A DNA stretch of 63,222 nt from Paludibacteraceae bacterium (GCA_024399575.1 JAKSNT010000002.1:1-63222); one strand, 5' to 3'. Counted from the stretch's first letter, positions 1-8,015 are shown. A program made the numbers and translations. The notes: a model not told the origin generated them from the sequence alone.

Positions 1-2
1 TT

Positions 3-104
3 GACCAAATCAAAGATGAACCAGACAGCTTTCTTGCAGTGGATGAGACAGAGACTGGTATAGGAAACAGAATTCCATTATGGCTGTTCGGATTCCTTTA
101 TTAA
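3..104 (+). CDS. C-terminal end of an unrecognised protein (partial)
   Basis: An open frame runs in from the window edge and stops at TAA 102-104. The 33 visible residues are acidic at first and end in a hydrophobic stretch (IPLWLFGFLY). I cannot assign a family. The two other forward frames carry stops within this stretch, so this is the only frame that stays open. It lies upstream of the promoters of the ATPase gene at 339. Confidence 0.4.
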   Translation, partial: DQIKDEPDSFLAVDETETGIGNRIPLWLFGFLY

Positions 105-175
105 TATAAGGCATCCGCGTAAAGTAACTTTTTTATATTTTTGCCGAGATTGACGGCTATGTCAGAAAAAAGTCG

Positions 176-183
176 TAACTTTG
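176..183 (+). promoter_or_regulatory. Distal Bacteroidota-type promoter (-7 box) of the ATPase gene
   Basis: TAACTTTG matches the TAnnTTTG -7 consensus and sits at the end of an A-rich module starting near 155. The module is almost identical to the promoter at 33629-33660. An 8-bp inverted repeat (TTGACGGC 150-157 and GCCGTCAA 200-207) brackets it. Confidence 0.6.
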
Positions 184-256
184 CAGCACAATTGGCGAGG
201 CCGTCAACAAAGGAGGAATATAATTGTTGCATAACGTAAGCACCCTCAAAACAACC

Positions 257-289
257 ATTATGCAATTTGCATTATGCAACTTGCATAAT
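257..289 (+). promoter_or_regulatory. Candidate operator: 19-bp palindrome plus an extra half-site
   Basis: ATTATGCAA (271-279), one base, then TTGCATAAT (281-289) form a perfect palindrome. A third ATTATGCAA lies at 257-265. The right arm overlaps the expected -33 position of the proximal promoter at 305-312, so a protein bound here should block transcription. Which protein binds is unknown. Confidence 0.5.
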
Positions 290-304
290 TTAGTAATAGC
301 TCGC

Positions 305-312
305 TAACTTTG
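305..312 (+). promoter_or_regulatory. Proximal promoter (-7 box) of the ATPase gene
   Basis: TAACTTTG matches the -7 consensus. A TTG at 281-283, inside the palindrome, can serve as the -33 box. Transcription would start near 318-320, about 20 bases before the ATG at 339. Confidence 0.65.
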
Positions 313-338
313 CAGCTGACACACATAAAAACAGACCA

Positions 339-1502
339 ATGAAGGATAAGCTTAATAATCCATTTGTCATAATCGGCGACATACCAGAGCCATATTTTTG
401 TGACAGAAACAAGGAAACTGAATTGATTATACGTTCAGTAACAAACGAAGGCAATATCGTATTGATGTCGCCAAGGCGTATGGGAAAGTCCCGACTGGTT
501 AAACATATTTTCAAACAGCAACAGATAAAAGAACACTACCTGACGTTTTATGTTGACTTGCTACACACAAGCAGTATCAAAGAGTTTGCATACACCTTTG
601 GTAAGGTTGTCTTTGACCAATTGAAGACGAGAAACGAGAAAATGCTCAAATCACTTGTCCTCGCTTTGAAGTCATTAGCTGGGACTTTTGGCTTTGACCC
701 AATAACGGGACTGCCCACATTTACCTTGGAAATGGGAAGAGTACAAAGTCCCGAATATACAATTCAAGAAATATTCTCGTGGTTGGAATTATCTAATACT
801 CCGTGTATCGTCTGTTTTGATGAATTTCAACGCATCAGCAATTATCAAGACAACAAACATGGCGAAGTTGAGGCTTTGTTGCGTAGTATAATACAACATT
901 TGCGCAACGTAAACTTCATCTTCTCTGGTAGCGAACGACATCTCTTGTCGGAAATGTTTTTCTCGGCAGCAAAACCTTTTTATAACAGTGCGGATCTGTT
1001 GAATCTACAGCCATTGCATGTTGACGTATATTATAAATTTGCGCAATCTTGGATGCAACATTACGACAAAACTCTTGATCCAGTGGCATTCAAATATTAT
1101 TATGACACTCTCGATGGAACAACATATTACCTCCAGAAACTGATGCATGAAGCATTTATTGACTGCCATTCAGGCGATGTGTGCGACAGAGAACTTTTGG
1201 ATAGAACTTTTGAAATAATGTTAGAAGAAGCTCAAGAAAATGTCTCGAAGCTCCTTAGCATACTGACAGAACAACAAAAATGCGCCTTATATGCAATAGC
1301 CTTAGAAGGCAAGGCCGAAAAGGTATTGAGCGCGGCATTCATCAAGAAACATGCCATATCTTCAACAAGTTCAATGCAGTCAGCCTTAAAAAAACTAATT
1401 GAATTGGAATTCCTTACCGTAAATGGTAACACATATTGTGTGTCAGATGTTATGATGCGTTTGTGCATTACCAATCGAATACTGAGATTAACATCTATTT
1501 GA
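339..1502 (+). CDS. AAA/STAND-type ATP-binding protein with C-terminal winged helix
   Basis: A 387-residue P-loop ATPase of the ATPase_2 (archaeal-type AAA) kind. The Walker A motif is SPRRMGKSR at 44-52, a variant of the family's GPRRxGKT, and Walker B is CIVCFDEFQ at 156-164. A sensor-like strand FIFSGSERHLL follows at 193-203. The last 90 or so residues look like a winged-helix domain (TEQQKCALYAIA onward), as in relatives. Length is normal for the family, and the protein has no membrane segment or nuclease motif. It is monocistronic, with a double promoter and palindrome upstream and a REP-like element downstream. Proteins of this kind are found in many accessory loci and their substrates are mostly unknown. 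The family call is firm; the biological role is not known. Confidence 0.85.
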   Translation: MKDKLNNPFVIIGDIPEPYFCDRNKETELIIRSVTNEGNIVLMSPRRMGKSRLVKHIFKQQQIKEHYLTFYVDLLHTSSIKEFAYTFGKVVFDQLKTRNEKMLKSLVLALKSLAGTFGFDPITGLPTFTLEMGRVQSPEYTIQEIFSWLELSNTPCIVCFDEFQRISNYQDNKHGEVEALLRSIIQHLRNVNFIFSGSERHLLSEMFFSAAKPFYNSADLLNLQPLHVDVYYKFAQSWMQHYDKTLDPVAFKYYYDTLDGTTYYLQKLMHEAFIDCHSGDVCDRELLDRTFEIMLEEAQENVSKLLSILTEQQKCALYAIALEGKAEKVLSAAFIKKHAISSTSSMQSALKKLIELEFLTVNGNTYCVSDVMMRLCITNRILRLTSI

Positions 1503-1552
1503 CATCATCCTCTTGCGCGAGAACGGTTTCCCAAAGTCAGGAGATACAGCAC

Positions 1553-1760
1553 CTTTTTCATCCCAAATCGGTCATTAGCTCTGAAGGAGCTTGACATTAT
1601 AGCCTATGGCATCGCCATAGGTAATATGCAATCGCAGACAACACGCTGCAACGCAGCAAGACAATGTCGTTGTGCCGCGTTGCGGCGTAATTGGTTTTTG
1701 TGTTGTCTGCATACATAGGGCGACATGCTTCGCACTCTGCCCTATGCTGGAATGTCAAGG
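1553..1760. repeat. REP-like composite palindromic element (copy 1)
   Basis: No gene is visible between 1503 and 1904. Instead there are nested inverted repeats. The outer arms are CTTGACATT 1590-1598 and AATGTCAAG 1751-1759. A perfect hairpin CCTATGGC-ATC-GCCATAGG sits at 1603-1621. A second stem joins GCAGACAACAC 1634-1644 to GTGTTGTCTGC 1700-1710 and encloses two small hairpins (GCTGC-AAC-GCAGC 1645-1657; GCCGC-GTT-GCGGC 1674-1686). The part from about 1553 to 1614 recurs inverted at 32000-32070. This architecture resembles REP/BIME elements mobilised by RAYT transposases; that link is an inference. Confidence 0.7.
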
Positions 1761-1904
1761 GCTATTGGGTAAACCCTTTGTTGACGACCTCGTCGATTGT
1801 GCTGCAAGGGTACAATTAATATCTGATACCAGCAAGAAAAAAACATGAAATTTGCATTTTCGGACAAAATCGAGAGGAATAATTGAAGAAGAGTAGGAAA
1901 CAGT

Positions 1905-3920
1905 TTAGAATTTATATGTGAAGCCGACAAGAATTAAACTGTTGTAGGGGTTGTATGTGCGAGTGACTGTTTTCTCTGGAGTGAGGGTGATGTCGGTTGA
2001 GGTATAGTCGAATATGTTTCCAAAGTCCAGCCGGAGCGACCATGGTCCCCAGGCTTTGGATGCACTTATCGTCATGAAAATCCGGTCGCCAATGGTTGTC
2101 GAACCCTGTAGAATAGGACTGTTGTATATGAAACGCGCAGATGCCATCCATCCACGTTCGAAATTGAGTACTGGCGAGAACATGATGTTGCCGCACAGAT
2201 TATGGCTTATGCTTTTGTCGGGTGATTTGCTCAGACGGTCGTATATGTTCGCTGACAAGGTCATGGAGAATACCTTGGTGCTCCAGTACAGCGAAACGTT
2301 GGCATCAATAATGTTGGCTGTTCCCTGATTTTCCCATGTGGTGTATTGAACGTGATATTCTGGCGAAAAATCAGTGATTTTCTCGATTATGTCCGCAATG
2401 TTGATGTATTCGACAGCTGCGTTGAGCTGGAGCGAGTGGAGCGGGTTCTTGAACATATAGGTGTATTCGAGTTTCAGATTGTGTATGTAGGATTGTCGCA
2501 ATTCCGGATTGCCACAGTAGATGACATTATTGTATGGGGTGTAGTATTCTCCTTCGAAAAGCTGCTGGTTGGACGGGGTGTTGACAGTACGTGATGTTGA
2601 CAGTTTCAGATTGTGGTCTGTAGCTGGAGTGAAAATAACTGCAGCGTTGAAAAGCAGGTCGTGGAAATTGTCAGTCTGCCATGACATCGAGTTGACATGC
2701 TCGGAATTTGACTTGAACTGGTAACGGGCACCAGCCGTGACCTGCAGACGTTTCCAAATGTAATAAAGTTGAAAATACGGTGCAAGTTTGTAGTTGGCGG
2801 ATTGTGTTGATATGGTATCTTTGTGGTCGGTCATGATTCTCTTTGTGAGGTATGTGGACGATGTGTTTATGTCGTTGATATATTCGAAGCCCAAATTGGC
2901 TCCAATTTTGATTTTGAGAGTATGCTCCGAGCTGGCAGGCAGGAGATGAAAACGGTAGTAGGCTGATAAGTTTACCTGATGCGGATTGCCGTTGTAGCAT
3001 CGTCTGTATTTGTCGCTGAAGACATCTTTGTAGTAGCCGCCTTTGTAATCGACTGCCGAGCTGTCATCCTGGAAATCGGTATGGTAACTTAATGAAATCT
3101 GAAGCTTTTGCCAGTCTCGGCTGAATCTTTTTTCGTATTTGGTGATAATGTTGATGTCGTTTTTCGCGATTGGATTGCTTTTTTTGAAAATGCCATCTGT
3201 GTAGGCCTTGTCACCGTTCAGCATGTAGGCTATCGTACTGTCGTTCTGTCTGTCTTTTTGAAAATCCTGAAGGAACCAGCAGGTGAGTTTGTCGTTTTGC
3301 GTGAAGTCGTAGAATATGCCGAGTTTTACAGCTTCGTTTAATGTGCGATTACGGATGGCTGTTCTGTTGAAGGTCGTGTTTGCACCCTCTTCGGATATCT
3401 CTTCGTTTTTGTGGAATGTGTGGGTGTAGGATGCGAAGCCTGAGGCTGAAAGCGAAAACTTGTCTTTCCTGTAATTGATGTTGAATGATGGTGAAGCAGA
3501 GAAGGTGGTTGACAGTGATACGTTGACATTGCCTGAAAGTCCCTCATTGGCTGGATTCATTATGATGTTGATGACACCGCCTACTCCATTTGAGGATTGT
3601 GCAACGGCAGGGTCGGTTGTGATTTCCACTGCCTGGACTTCATATATAAATGTGTTTGTCAGTATGGATTCTTTGGCAGCGCCGACTGGTATGTCGTTGA
3701 TTGTCACATCAAAGTTTTCGAGAATTGAATTTTCGTCCCTGCTCAGAAATTCTGGAGCCATTTTAATGGCTTCCAGCAATATTGTGTTTGGTGCCAAACC
3801 AAGTTCGTTGACATAGATGACCTTCTCTTCAATACCGAGGTTGACCATTGTCTGTGAGCGCAATGGAACATATTGGCACAAAACCAGTATAACCATAAGG
3901 AGGACAACACGCCTTTTCAT
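1905..3920 (-). CDS. TonB-receptor-like outer-membrane beta-barrel protein
   Basis: A 671-residue protein with a signal peptide (about 1-22), a short plug-like region (30-125, including GVGGVINII at 112-120) and a long run of alternating strands rich in aromatic residues that ends in phenylalanine, as outer-membrane barrels do. It fits the Bacteroidota outer membrane beta-barrel family related to TonB-dependent receptors. It lacks the N-terminal carboxypeptidase-regulatory-like domain usual in the longer members, and no clear TonB box is visible. It is the last gene of a minus-strand group with divIC and the pseudouridine synthase and begins 7 bases after the latter's stop. There is no SusD partner next to it, so a glycan-uptake role is not supported. 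The ligand is unknown. Confidence 0.75.
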   Translation of the reverse strand: MKRRVVLLMVILVLCQYVPLRSQTMVNLGIEEKVIYVNELGLAPNTILLEAIKMAPEFLSRDENSILENFDVTINDIPVGAAKESILTNTFIYEVQAVEITTDPAVAQSSNGVGGVINIIMNPANEGLSGNVNVSLSTTFSASPSFNINYRKDKFSLSASGFASYTHTFHKNEEISEEGANTTFNRTAIRNRTLNEAVKLGIFYDFTQNDKLTCWFLQDFQKDRQNDSTIAYMLNGDKAYTDGIFKKSNPIAKNDINIITKYEKRFSRDWQKLQISLSYHTDFQDDSSAVDYKGGYYKDVFSDKYRRCYNGNPHQVNLSAYYRFHLLPASSEHTLKIKIGANLGFEYINDINTSSTYLTKRIMTDHKDTISTQSANYKLAPYFQLYYIWKRLQVTAGARYQFKSNSEHVNSMSWQTDNFHDLLFNAAVIFTPATDHNLKLSTSRTVNTPSNQQLFEGEYYTPYNNVIYCGNPELRQSYIHNLKLEYTYMFKNPLHSLQLNAAVEYINIADIIEKITDFSPEYHVQYTTWENQGTANIIDANVSLYWSTKVFSMTLSANIYDRLSKSPDKSISHNLCGNIMFSPVLNFERGWMASARFIYNSPILQGSTTIGDRIFMTISASKAWGPWSLRLDFGNIFDYTSTDITLTPEKTVTRTYNPYNSLILVGFTYKF

Positions 3921-3927
3921 GAAATTC

Positions 3928-4782
3928 TCAGGTAAATAGTTGCGGTATATCAGTATCGAACCTCATTTTCTCGGTTGTTATAGGGTGCGAAAACGCAATC
4001 ACTTTCGCATGGAGCGCAAGGCGACGTAGAGGGTTGGTATGTGCGCCATATTTCTTGTCGCCAGCGACCGGACATCCGATTGATGCGAGCTGAACGCGTA
4101 TCTGGTTCTTTCTGCCTGTCTCAAGCGAAAGCTCTACGAGCGAGTATTTTCCATTGCTTTTCAGCACCTGATAGCTCGTTATGGCTTTTTTGCCCCCGTT
4201 ATCGGTAGGCGAAGAAATCATTTTTAGCGATTTTGGATTTTCGGTAAGCCACGAGATGATTTTGCCATGTTCCTCGGGCAAAGACCCTTCAACGACTGCC
4301 ACATATTTTCGCTCAATGATATTCATGTTCCAGTTCTCCTGAAGAATACGCTGTATTTCCTCACTTTTGGCAAAGAGCATAAGACCGGAAGTGTCGCGGT
4401 CGAGGCGATGGACGATGAAGACCCTGGCATTCTTGTCGGAATAGCGAACATGGTCCATCATTATGCTGAAGGCTGTCTGTTCGCCCTGATCGCCTGTTGA
4501 CACGGAGAGAAGTCCGTTTTTCTTTTCGATTACAATAATGTATTTGTCCTCGAAGAGAATGCGAAGCCGGTTGTTGGGGTTCGGACGCTCCATGCCTTTG
4601 TCAAGTATCTTGATTTCATCATTTTTGCAGATGGGAGCATCGAATACTGTGGAGAGTCTGCCGTTAATCAGTATCTGGCGATGTGCGAGATACGACTTGA
4701 TGGTAGTTCTGCTCTTCTCGGGAAGAGCTTCGGTGAGGTAGGCAAGAAGCGAAGAATTGTGTTTCGCTATCAGTGTTTTCAT
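3928..4782 (-). CDS. RluA-family pseudouridine synthase
   Basis: A 284-residue enzyme that isomerises uridine to pseudouridine in structured RNA. The N-terminal 60 residues form an S4-like RNA-binding region. The catalytic domain follows, with the signature HRLDRDTSG at 125-133, whose Asp128 is the expected nucleophile, and a later ETGRKNQIRVQLA motif typical of the RluA/RluC/RluD family. The start codon overlaps the divIC stop by four bases, which points to translational coupling. Which rRNA position it modifies cannot be told from sequence. The protein has normal length and all key motifs. Confidence 0.9.
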   Translation of the reverse strand: MKTLIAKHNSSLLAYLTEALPEKSRTTIKSYLAHRQILINGRLSTVFDAPICKNDEIKILDKGMERPNPNNRLRILFEDKYIIVIEKKNGLLSVSTGDQGEQTAFSIMMDHVRYSDKNARVFIVHRLDRDTSGLMLFAKSEEIQRILQENWNMNIIERKYVAVVEGSLPEEHGKIISWLTENPKSLKMISSPTDNGGKKAITSYQVLKSNGKYSLVELSLETGRKNQIRVQLASIGCPVAGDKKYGAHTNPLRRLALHAKVIAFSHPITTEKMRFDTDIPQLFT

Positions 4783-5090
4783 TCTTTTTCTTCTATTAGA
4801 TAGATTTGTTCATCAGCAGTATGCATATAATATTTCTCGCGAGCATAGCGTTCGATGGTAGTGTCGTTTTTGTCCATGTCGGCATAGCGTTCGTCAGTCT
4901 CGCGAATTTCATGCTCGAAGATTTCAGTCTGTTCGTCATATTGCTTTTGCTGACGGTGAAGTGCCCATTGCTTTAATAGACTTTTGCTGCTGATGAAGGT
5001 GACAAATATGACAAATAGAAAAATAGTTACGGTGTAGAAGTTTATCCAGTGTGGTAATCTCTGCCTTAACTCCTTTATTTTTTTGAACAT
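4779..5090 (-). CDS. divIC: Septum formation initiator DivIC/FtsB family
   Basis: A 103-residue bitopic membrane protein: a short basic cytoplasmic tail, one membrane segment at about 17-34, a coiled coil at about 40-78 and a conserved end, IERYAREKYYM (79-89), followed by an acidic tail. This is the standard plan of DivIC/FtsB, which with FtsL and FtsQ forms the divisome complex that activates septal peptidoglycan synthesis. It is the first gene of the minus-strand group and has its own promoter at 5135-5142, divergent from rpsF. Confidence 0.85.
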   Translation of the reverse strand: MFKKIKELRQRLPHWINFYTVTIFLFVIFVTFISSKSLLKQWALHRQQKQYDEQTEIFEHEIRETDERYADMDKNDTTIERYAREKYYMHTADEQIYLIEEKE

Positions 5091-5134
5091 AGTTGTAATG
5101 TATTAGATTGCGTGTTGTTGCCGTATCGACACTG

Positions 5135-5142
5135 CAAAGGTA
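5135..5142 (-). promoter_or_regulatory. Promoter (-7 box) for divIC
   Basis: On the minus strand this reads TACCTTTG, the -7 consensus, about 45 bases upstream of the divIC ATG. It is divergent from the rpsF promoter. Confidence 0.6.
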
Positions 5143-5212
5143 CAAAAAAAGTTTTGCTATTTGCTGAAATGAGGAATTTTTTTTGACGGATGAAAAAAAT
5201 GTGGAAAAAACT

Positions 5213-5242
5213 TTTGCAGGTCAGAAAAAAGTTGTACCTTTG
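5213..5242 (+). promoter_or_regulatory. rpsF operon promoter
   Basis: TTTG (5213-5216), an 18-base A-rich spacer, then TACCTTTG (5235-5242): a near-perfect Bacteroidota housekeeping promoter. The spacer shares the GTCAGAAAAAAGT stretch seen at several other promoters in this window. Confidence 0.75.
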
Positions 5243-5250
5243 CGGTCGAT

Positions 5251-5288
5251 TTCGGTCAGGTGTACATTAGAGACGTATATGAACCGAA
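5251..5288 (+). promoter_or_regulatory. Candidate S6:S18 autoregulatory leader hairpin
   Basis: The rpsF leader folds as TTCGGT (5251-5256) paired with ACCGAA (5283-5288), enclosing a second stem GTGTAC (5260-5265) with GTATAT (5275-5280, including G-U pairs). The 3' side carries a CCG. A conserved hairpin with a CCG element is the known S6:S18 binding motif in rpsF leaders of many bacteria; that this one is the same motif is an inference from position and shape. Confidence 0.4.
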
Positions 5289-5330
5289 AAGATTGATTGA
5301 CAATTGTTTTACTAATAAAATTAATTCATT

Positions 5331-5681
5331 ATGAAGAACCATTATGAGGCTGCTTTCATTTTGACTCCCGTTTTGTCTGATGTCCAGATGAAGGAAGCAG
5401 TAGAAAAGTTCAAGGGTTTCCTCACTGAAAATGGTGCAGAAATCGAGAACGAAGAAGAGTGGGGTTTGCGTAAACTCGCATATCCTATCCAAAAGAAATC
5501 GACAGGTTTCTATTGCCTTTTGCAATTCGCTTGCGATCCAAGCCTGATTGCAAAATTCGAATTGCAGATGCGTCGTGACGAGCGTATTATGAGATTTTTG
5601 ACATTCCGTCTTGACAAGTACGCTTTGGAGTATGCTGAAAGACGTATGAACAAACAGAAAAATACAGAGGAGGGTAAATAA
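5331..5681 (+). CDS. rpsF: 30S ribosomal protein S6
   Basis: A 116-residue S6 homologue that begins with the typical [13 protein letters not shown] start and ends in a charged tail. S6 binds the central domain of 16S rRNA as a heterodimer with S18. Its partner gene rpsR starts two bases after its stop, followed by rplI, the common bacterial order. It is expressed from the promoter at 5213-5242 and may be autoregulated through the leader hairpin. Confidence 0.97.
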   Translation: MKNHYEAAFILTPVLSDVQMKEAVEKFKGFLTENGAEIENEEEWGLRKLAYPIQKKSTGFYCLLQFACDPSLIAKFELQMRRDERIMRFLTFRLDKYALEYAERRMNKQKNTEEGK

Positions 5682-5683
5682 TT

Positions 5684-5950
5684 ATGGCAAACAATTCAGA
5701 CATCCGTTTCCTGACTCCTATCGCAGTTGACAGTCAGAAGAAAAAATACTGCCGTTTCAAAAAGAGCGGTATCAAGTATATTGATTATAAAGATCCAGAA
5801 TTCCTCAAGAAATTCCTCAACGAGCAGGGCAAACTGTTGCCTCGCCGCATCACTGGAACATCTTTGAAATATCAGCGTAAGGTAGCGCAGGCTGTCAAGC
5901 GTGCACGCCATCTGGCTTTGCTTCCATACGTAACGGACTTAATGAAATAA
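5684..5950 (+). CDS. rpsR: 30S ribosomal protein S18
   Basis: An 88-residue S18. The conserved core with [21 protein letters not shown] and the [19 protein letters not shown] segment is intact. The usual N-terminal cysteine cluster of zinc-binding forms is absent apart from one Cys near residue 22, which is common in C-minus paralogues. It is the middle gene of the rpsF-rpsR-rplI operon. Confidence 0.97.
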   Translation: MANNSDIRFLTPIAVDSQKKKYCRFKKSGIKYIDYKDPEFLKKFLNEQGKLLPRRITGTSLKYQRKVAQAVKRARHLALLPYVTDLMK

Positions 5951-5966
5951 ATAAGGAGGAGCAATT

Positions 5967-6413
5967 ATGGAATTGATACTTAAAGAAGATGTAGCTAATC
6001 TGGGCTACAAAGACGATATCGTTAGCGTTAAGCGTGGTTATGGCCGTAACTATCTTATCCCTCAAGGTAAGGCTGTCATAGCAACAGAGTCTGCACGTAA
6101 GATCCTGGCTGAGAATCTTCGCCAGCGTGCTCACAAATTGGCTGAAATCAAGGCGGCTGCTGAAGCTTTGGCTGCAAAGATTGATGGCGTTACTGTCACT
6201 ATCGCTACAAAGACAAGTTCTACAGGAACAATCTTTGGTTCGGTAAATTCAGTGCTCGTATCTGAGGAACTCGCTAAAATGGGATTCGAAGTTGAACGCA
6301 AGAGCATCGTAATCAAGGACGCTATCAAAGAGGTCGGCGAATATACTGCTGTCGTAAAATTGCATAAGGAGGTATCAGCAAATCTGAATCTCCATGTTAT
6401 TTCTGAAGAGTAA
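5967..6413 (+). CDS. rplI: 50S ribosomal protein L9
   Basis: A 148-residue L9 of normal length: N-terminal domain (MELILKEDVANLGYKDD, then the GYGRNYLIPQGKA signature at about 23-35), a long connecting helix, and the C-terminal domain. L9 binds 23S rRNA near the L1 stalk and influences frame maintenance. The sequence AAGGAGG ends 10 bases before the ATG, one of the few Shine-Dalgarno-like sites in the window. Last gene of the operon, followed by a strong terminator. Confidence 0.97.
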   Translation: MELILKEDVANLGYKDDIVSVKRGYGRNYLIPQGKAVIATESARKILAENLRQRAHKLAEIKAAAEALAAKIDGVTVTIATKTSSTGTIFGSVNSVLVSEELAKMGFEVERKSIVIKDAIKEVGEYTAVVKLHKEVSANLNLHVISEE

Positions 6414-6434
6414 TCGTATTATTTATTTTATATC

Positions 6435-6476
6435 AAAAAGGACTGCCCGATGTTCAGTTGAGGCAGTCCTTTTTTT
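6435..6476 (+). terminator. Rho-independent terminator after rplI
   Basis: AAAAAGGACTGCC (6435-6447) pairs with GGCAGTCCTTTTT (6462-6474), and a T-run follows. It also lies just past the stop of the convergent barrel gene at 6497 and may serve both directions. Confidence 0.85.
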
Positions 6477-6496
6477 GTTGTATCGTGGGACGAATG

Positions 6497-7159
6497 TCAG
6501 TAAATCCTGAATCCTAATGAAACGTAGAGACAGTGGTTGGGAAAACTGATTGCCGAGCCTTTCGGGTTGACTTCCGGATTGTTAAACTTGAATTTGTAGA
6601 GATCCTGGATTATTGTGTATCGTGCGCTGACAGTGAAACGCCAGATGTCCATGCCCAGTCCGCAGTCAAATCCAACTCTTGTATTGCGTAGCGAAACAGT
6701 GAAGGGTGAACCATCGGCTGGAATGGTCGGGAGGTTCTTTGAACTTTTGTCAATATTGAAGCTGAAGACAGGACCCAATACAAGGTTTAGTTTGAAAATA
6801 TCCATATTAACAATGTGTATGCCGAAGAGTACCGGCAGATTTATGGTATGTGTGAACATCTGTCGGTTGGAAATGGTGTCATAATTATAGAATGTCCTGA
6901 ATGCCTGGAATTTGTCGAAAGAGTATGTGACTTCTGGTTGACAATACACTCGACGTCCGAGACGCATGTAGATGCCAATGTTTCCTCCCATTCTGTCGGT
7001 TGAGGAAAGATAGTAGTAGGGATTCCCATCGGTCGTTTTGCTGAATACCTGGTTGTAGCCAGCCTTTATGCCAATCGAGAACCAGGAATTGTTGCTGGAC
7101 AGGCATGATGCCGGCAGCAGTAAACTAATCAGCAGAATTATTGTCAGTCTTATTTTCAT
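6497..7159 (-). CDS. Small outer-membrane beta-barrel protein (PorT-like)
   Basis: About 220 residues with a signal peptide, then a run of strands (GIKAGYNQVF, GGNIGIYMRLGR, VYCQPEVTYSF) and a terminal strand CLYVSLGFRIY, matching the outer membrane beta-barrel (OMP_b-brl_2, PorT-like) family. I place the start at the ATG 7157-7159 because it begins directly with the signal peptide (MKIRLTIILL). An upstream in-frame ATG at 7189 would add ten residues before it. The start lies inside the 3' end of the ion-channel gene (35-base overlap), so the two genes are probably co-transcribed. True PorT is needed for type IX secretion, but this family is broad and that role is not shown here. Confidence 0.7.
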   Translation of the reverse strand: MKIRLTIILLISLLLPASCLSSNNSWFSIGIKAGYNQVFSKTTDGNPYYYLSSTDRMGGNIGIYMRLGRRVYCQPEVTYSFDKFQAFRTFYNYDTISNRQMFTHTINLPVLFGIHIVNMDIFKLNLVLGPVFSFNIDKSSKNLPTIPADGSPFTVSLRNTRVGFDCGLGMDIWRFTVSARYTIIQDLYKFKFNNPEVNPKGSAISFPNHCLYVSLGFRIY

Positions 7160-7961
7160 CAGATTGTTCGTTGAATAGATTTGGGTCAATGCCTTTCTCT
7201 TTCAGAAGTGTGTCAAGTTTATTTTCGACACGTTTGACATCGCGTATGAGGTCATCGTTGTTGTCGCTGACCATTGCGTCTACAAAGATTGCATTGATGA
7301 GTGACATGCCGAGTATGCCACAGAAAATCAGAAGCAGGCAGAAATATATTTTTGTAAATGCTGTTGCCGTAGGACTCATCGTTTCTGTTACGGCATCTGG
7401 AATCTCGTACCATCCTTCAATGGTGAAGAGCCGGAAGGTCGAGTATAGAGCCTCGGACGGAGTGCCGAAAAATTCCTTGGAGTATGAACTGAATAACGAA
7501 CAGCCGATCAGCGAGAATGTGAGTATTATGACTGCAAATCCTATGAGGATGGCGCGTGATTGCCGCATGGCAATCTTGAAGTTGCGGGCAATGGCTGAGA
7601 AGTTCGGGAAAAGGTGTGCAAGACGGAAAAAACGGAAAACACGGAATATTCGGAGAATCAGTATGAACGATAAATGAGTTGTCAGGTCAGGGAATATTGC
7701 ATCGAGAAGAGTCGGTATTGAGAGAATGACGAGTGCACCATCCAATCTGTTCCAAGCGTTGCTCCAATATTCGCAAAATCCGAAAAAATGTTGCTTGCAA
7801 AGCATTTCCCCGATGAAGTATATGATGGTGAAGTAGTCTAAAAAGAGAATAATATTGTTGATTATGCCATATTCCTCAAGGATAATAATGATAGCGTTGA
7901 TTGCTATTATTGTATTGATACAGTGTTCGTTAGTAAATATTTTTTTTAATAAATCTTTCAT
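7125..7961 (-). CDS. Voltage-gated-type cation channel (single-domain, six segments)
   Basis: A 278-residue ion-transport protein with the plan of bacterial voltage-gated sodium channels. Hydrophobic segments lie near 14-31, 39-56, 73-90 and 98-115, the last with arginines at 104, 107, 110 and 113 every third residue, as in a voltage-sensing S4. S5 (137-158), a pore loop with FTIEGW (179-184) and S6 (about 200-228) follow. A charged coiled coil (235-256) ends the protein, as in NaChBac-type tetramers. The filter TIEGW resembles the TLESW of sodium channels but has Gly for Ser, so ion selectivity is uncertain. It is expressed with the barrel gene at 6497. Confidence 0.8.
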   Translation of the reverse strand: MKDLLKKIFTNEHCINTIIAINAIIIILEEYGIINNIILFLDYFTIIYFIGEMLCKQHFFGFCEYWSNAWNRLDGALVILSIPTLLDAIFPDLTTHLSFILILRIFRVFRFFRLAHLFPNFSAIARNFKIAMRQSRAILIGFAVIILTFSLIGCSLFSSYSKEFFGTPSEALYSTFRLFTIEGWYEIPDAVTETMSPTATAFTKIYFCLLLIFCGILGMSLINAIFVDAMVSDNNDDLIRDVKRVENKLDTLLKEKGIDPNLFNEQSDENKTDNNSAD

Positions 7962-7987
7962 TTTGTGTGCTTTTGATTTGTTTTTTG

Positions 7988-7995
7988 CAAAGATA
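7988..7995 (-). promoter_or_regulatory. Promoter (-7 box) for the ion-channel operon
   Basis: Reads TATCTTTG on the minus strand, 27 bases upstream of the channel ATG. It is divergent from the promoter at 8016-8048. Confidence 0.55.
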
Positions 7996-8015
7996 TGAAT
8001 TTTTTTTGATATAAC

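Noticed and set aside
105..338. Invertible capsule-type promoter
   Set aside because: The inverted arms are only 8 bases, far shorter than known Bacteroides invertible promoters; kept only as a low-interest note.
1742..1930. Minus-strand frame of 62 codons after the REP-like element
   Set aside because: It runs into the barrel gene in another frame and the palindromes; no family.
7141..7677. Forward frame of 178 codons opposite the ion channel
   Set aside because: The channel frame has clear membrane segments and S4 arginines; the opposite frame is Arg/Ser-rich without a family.
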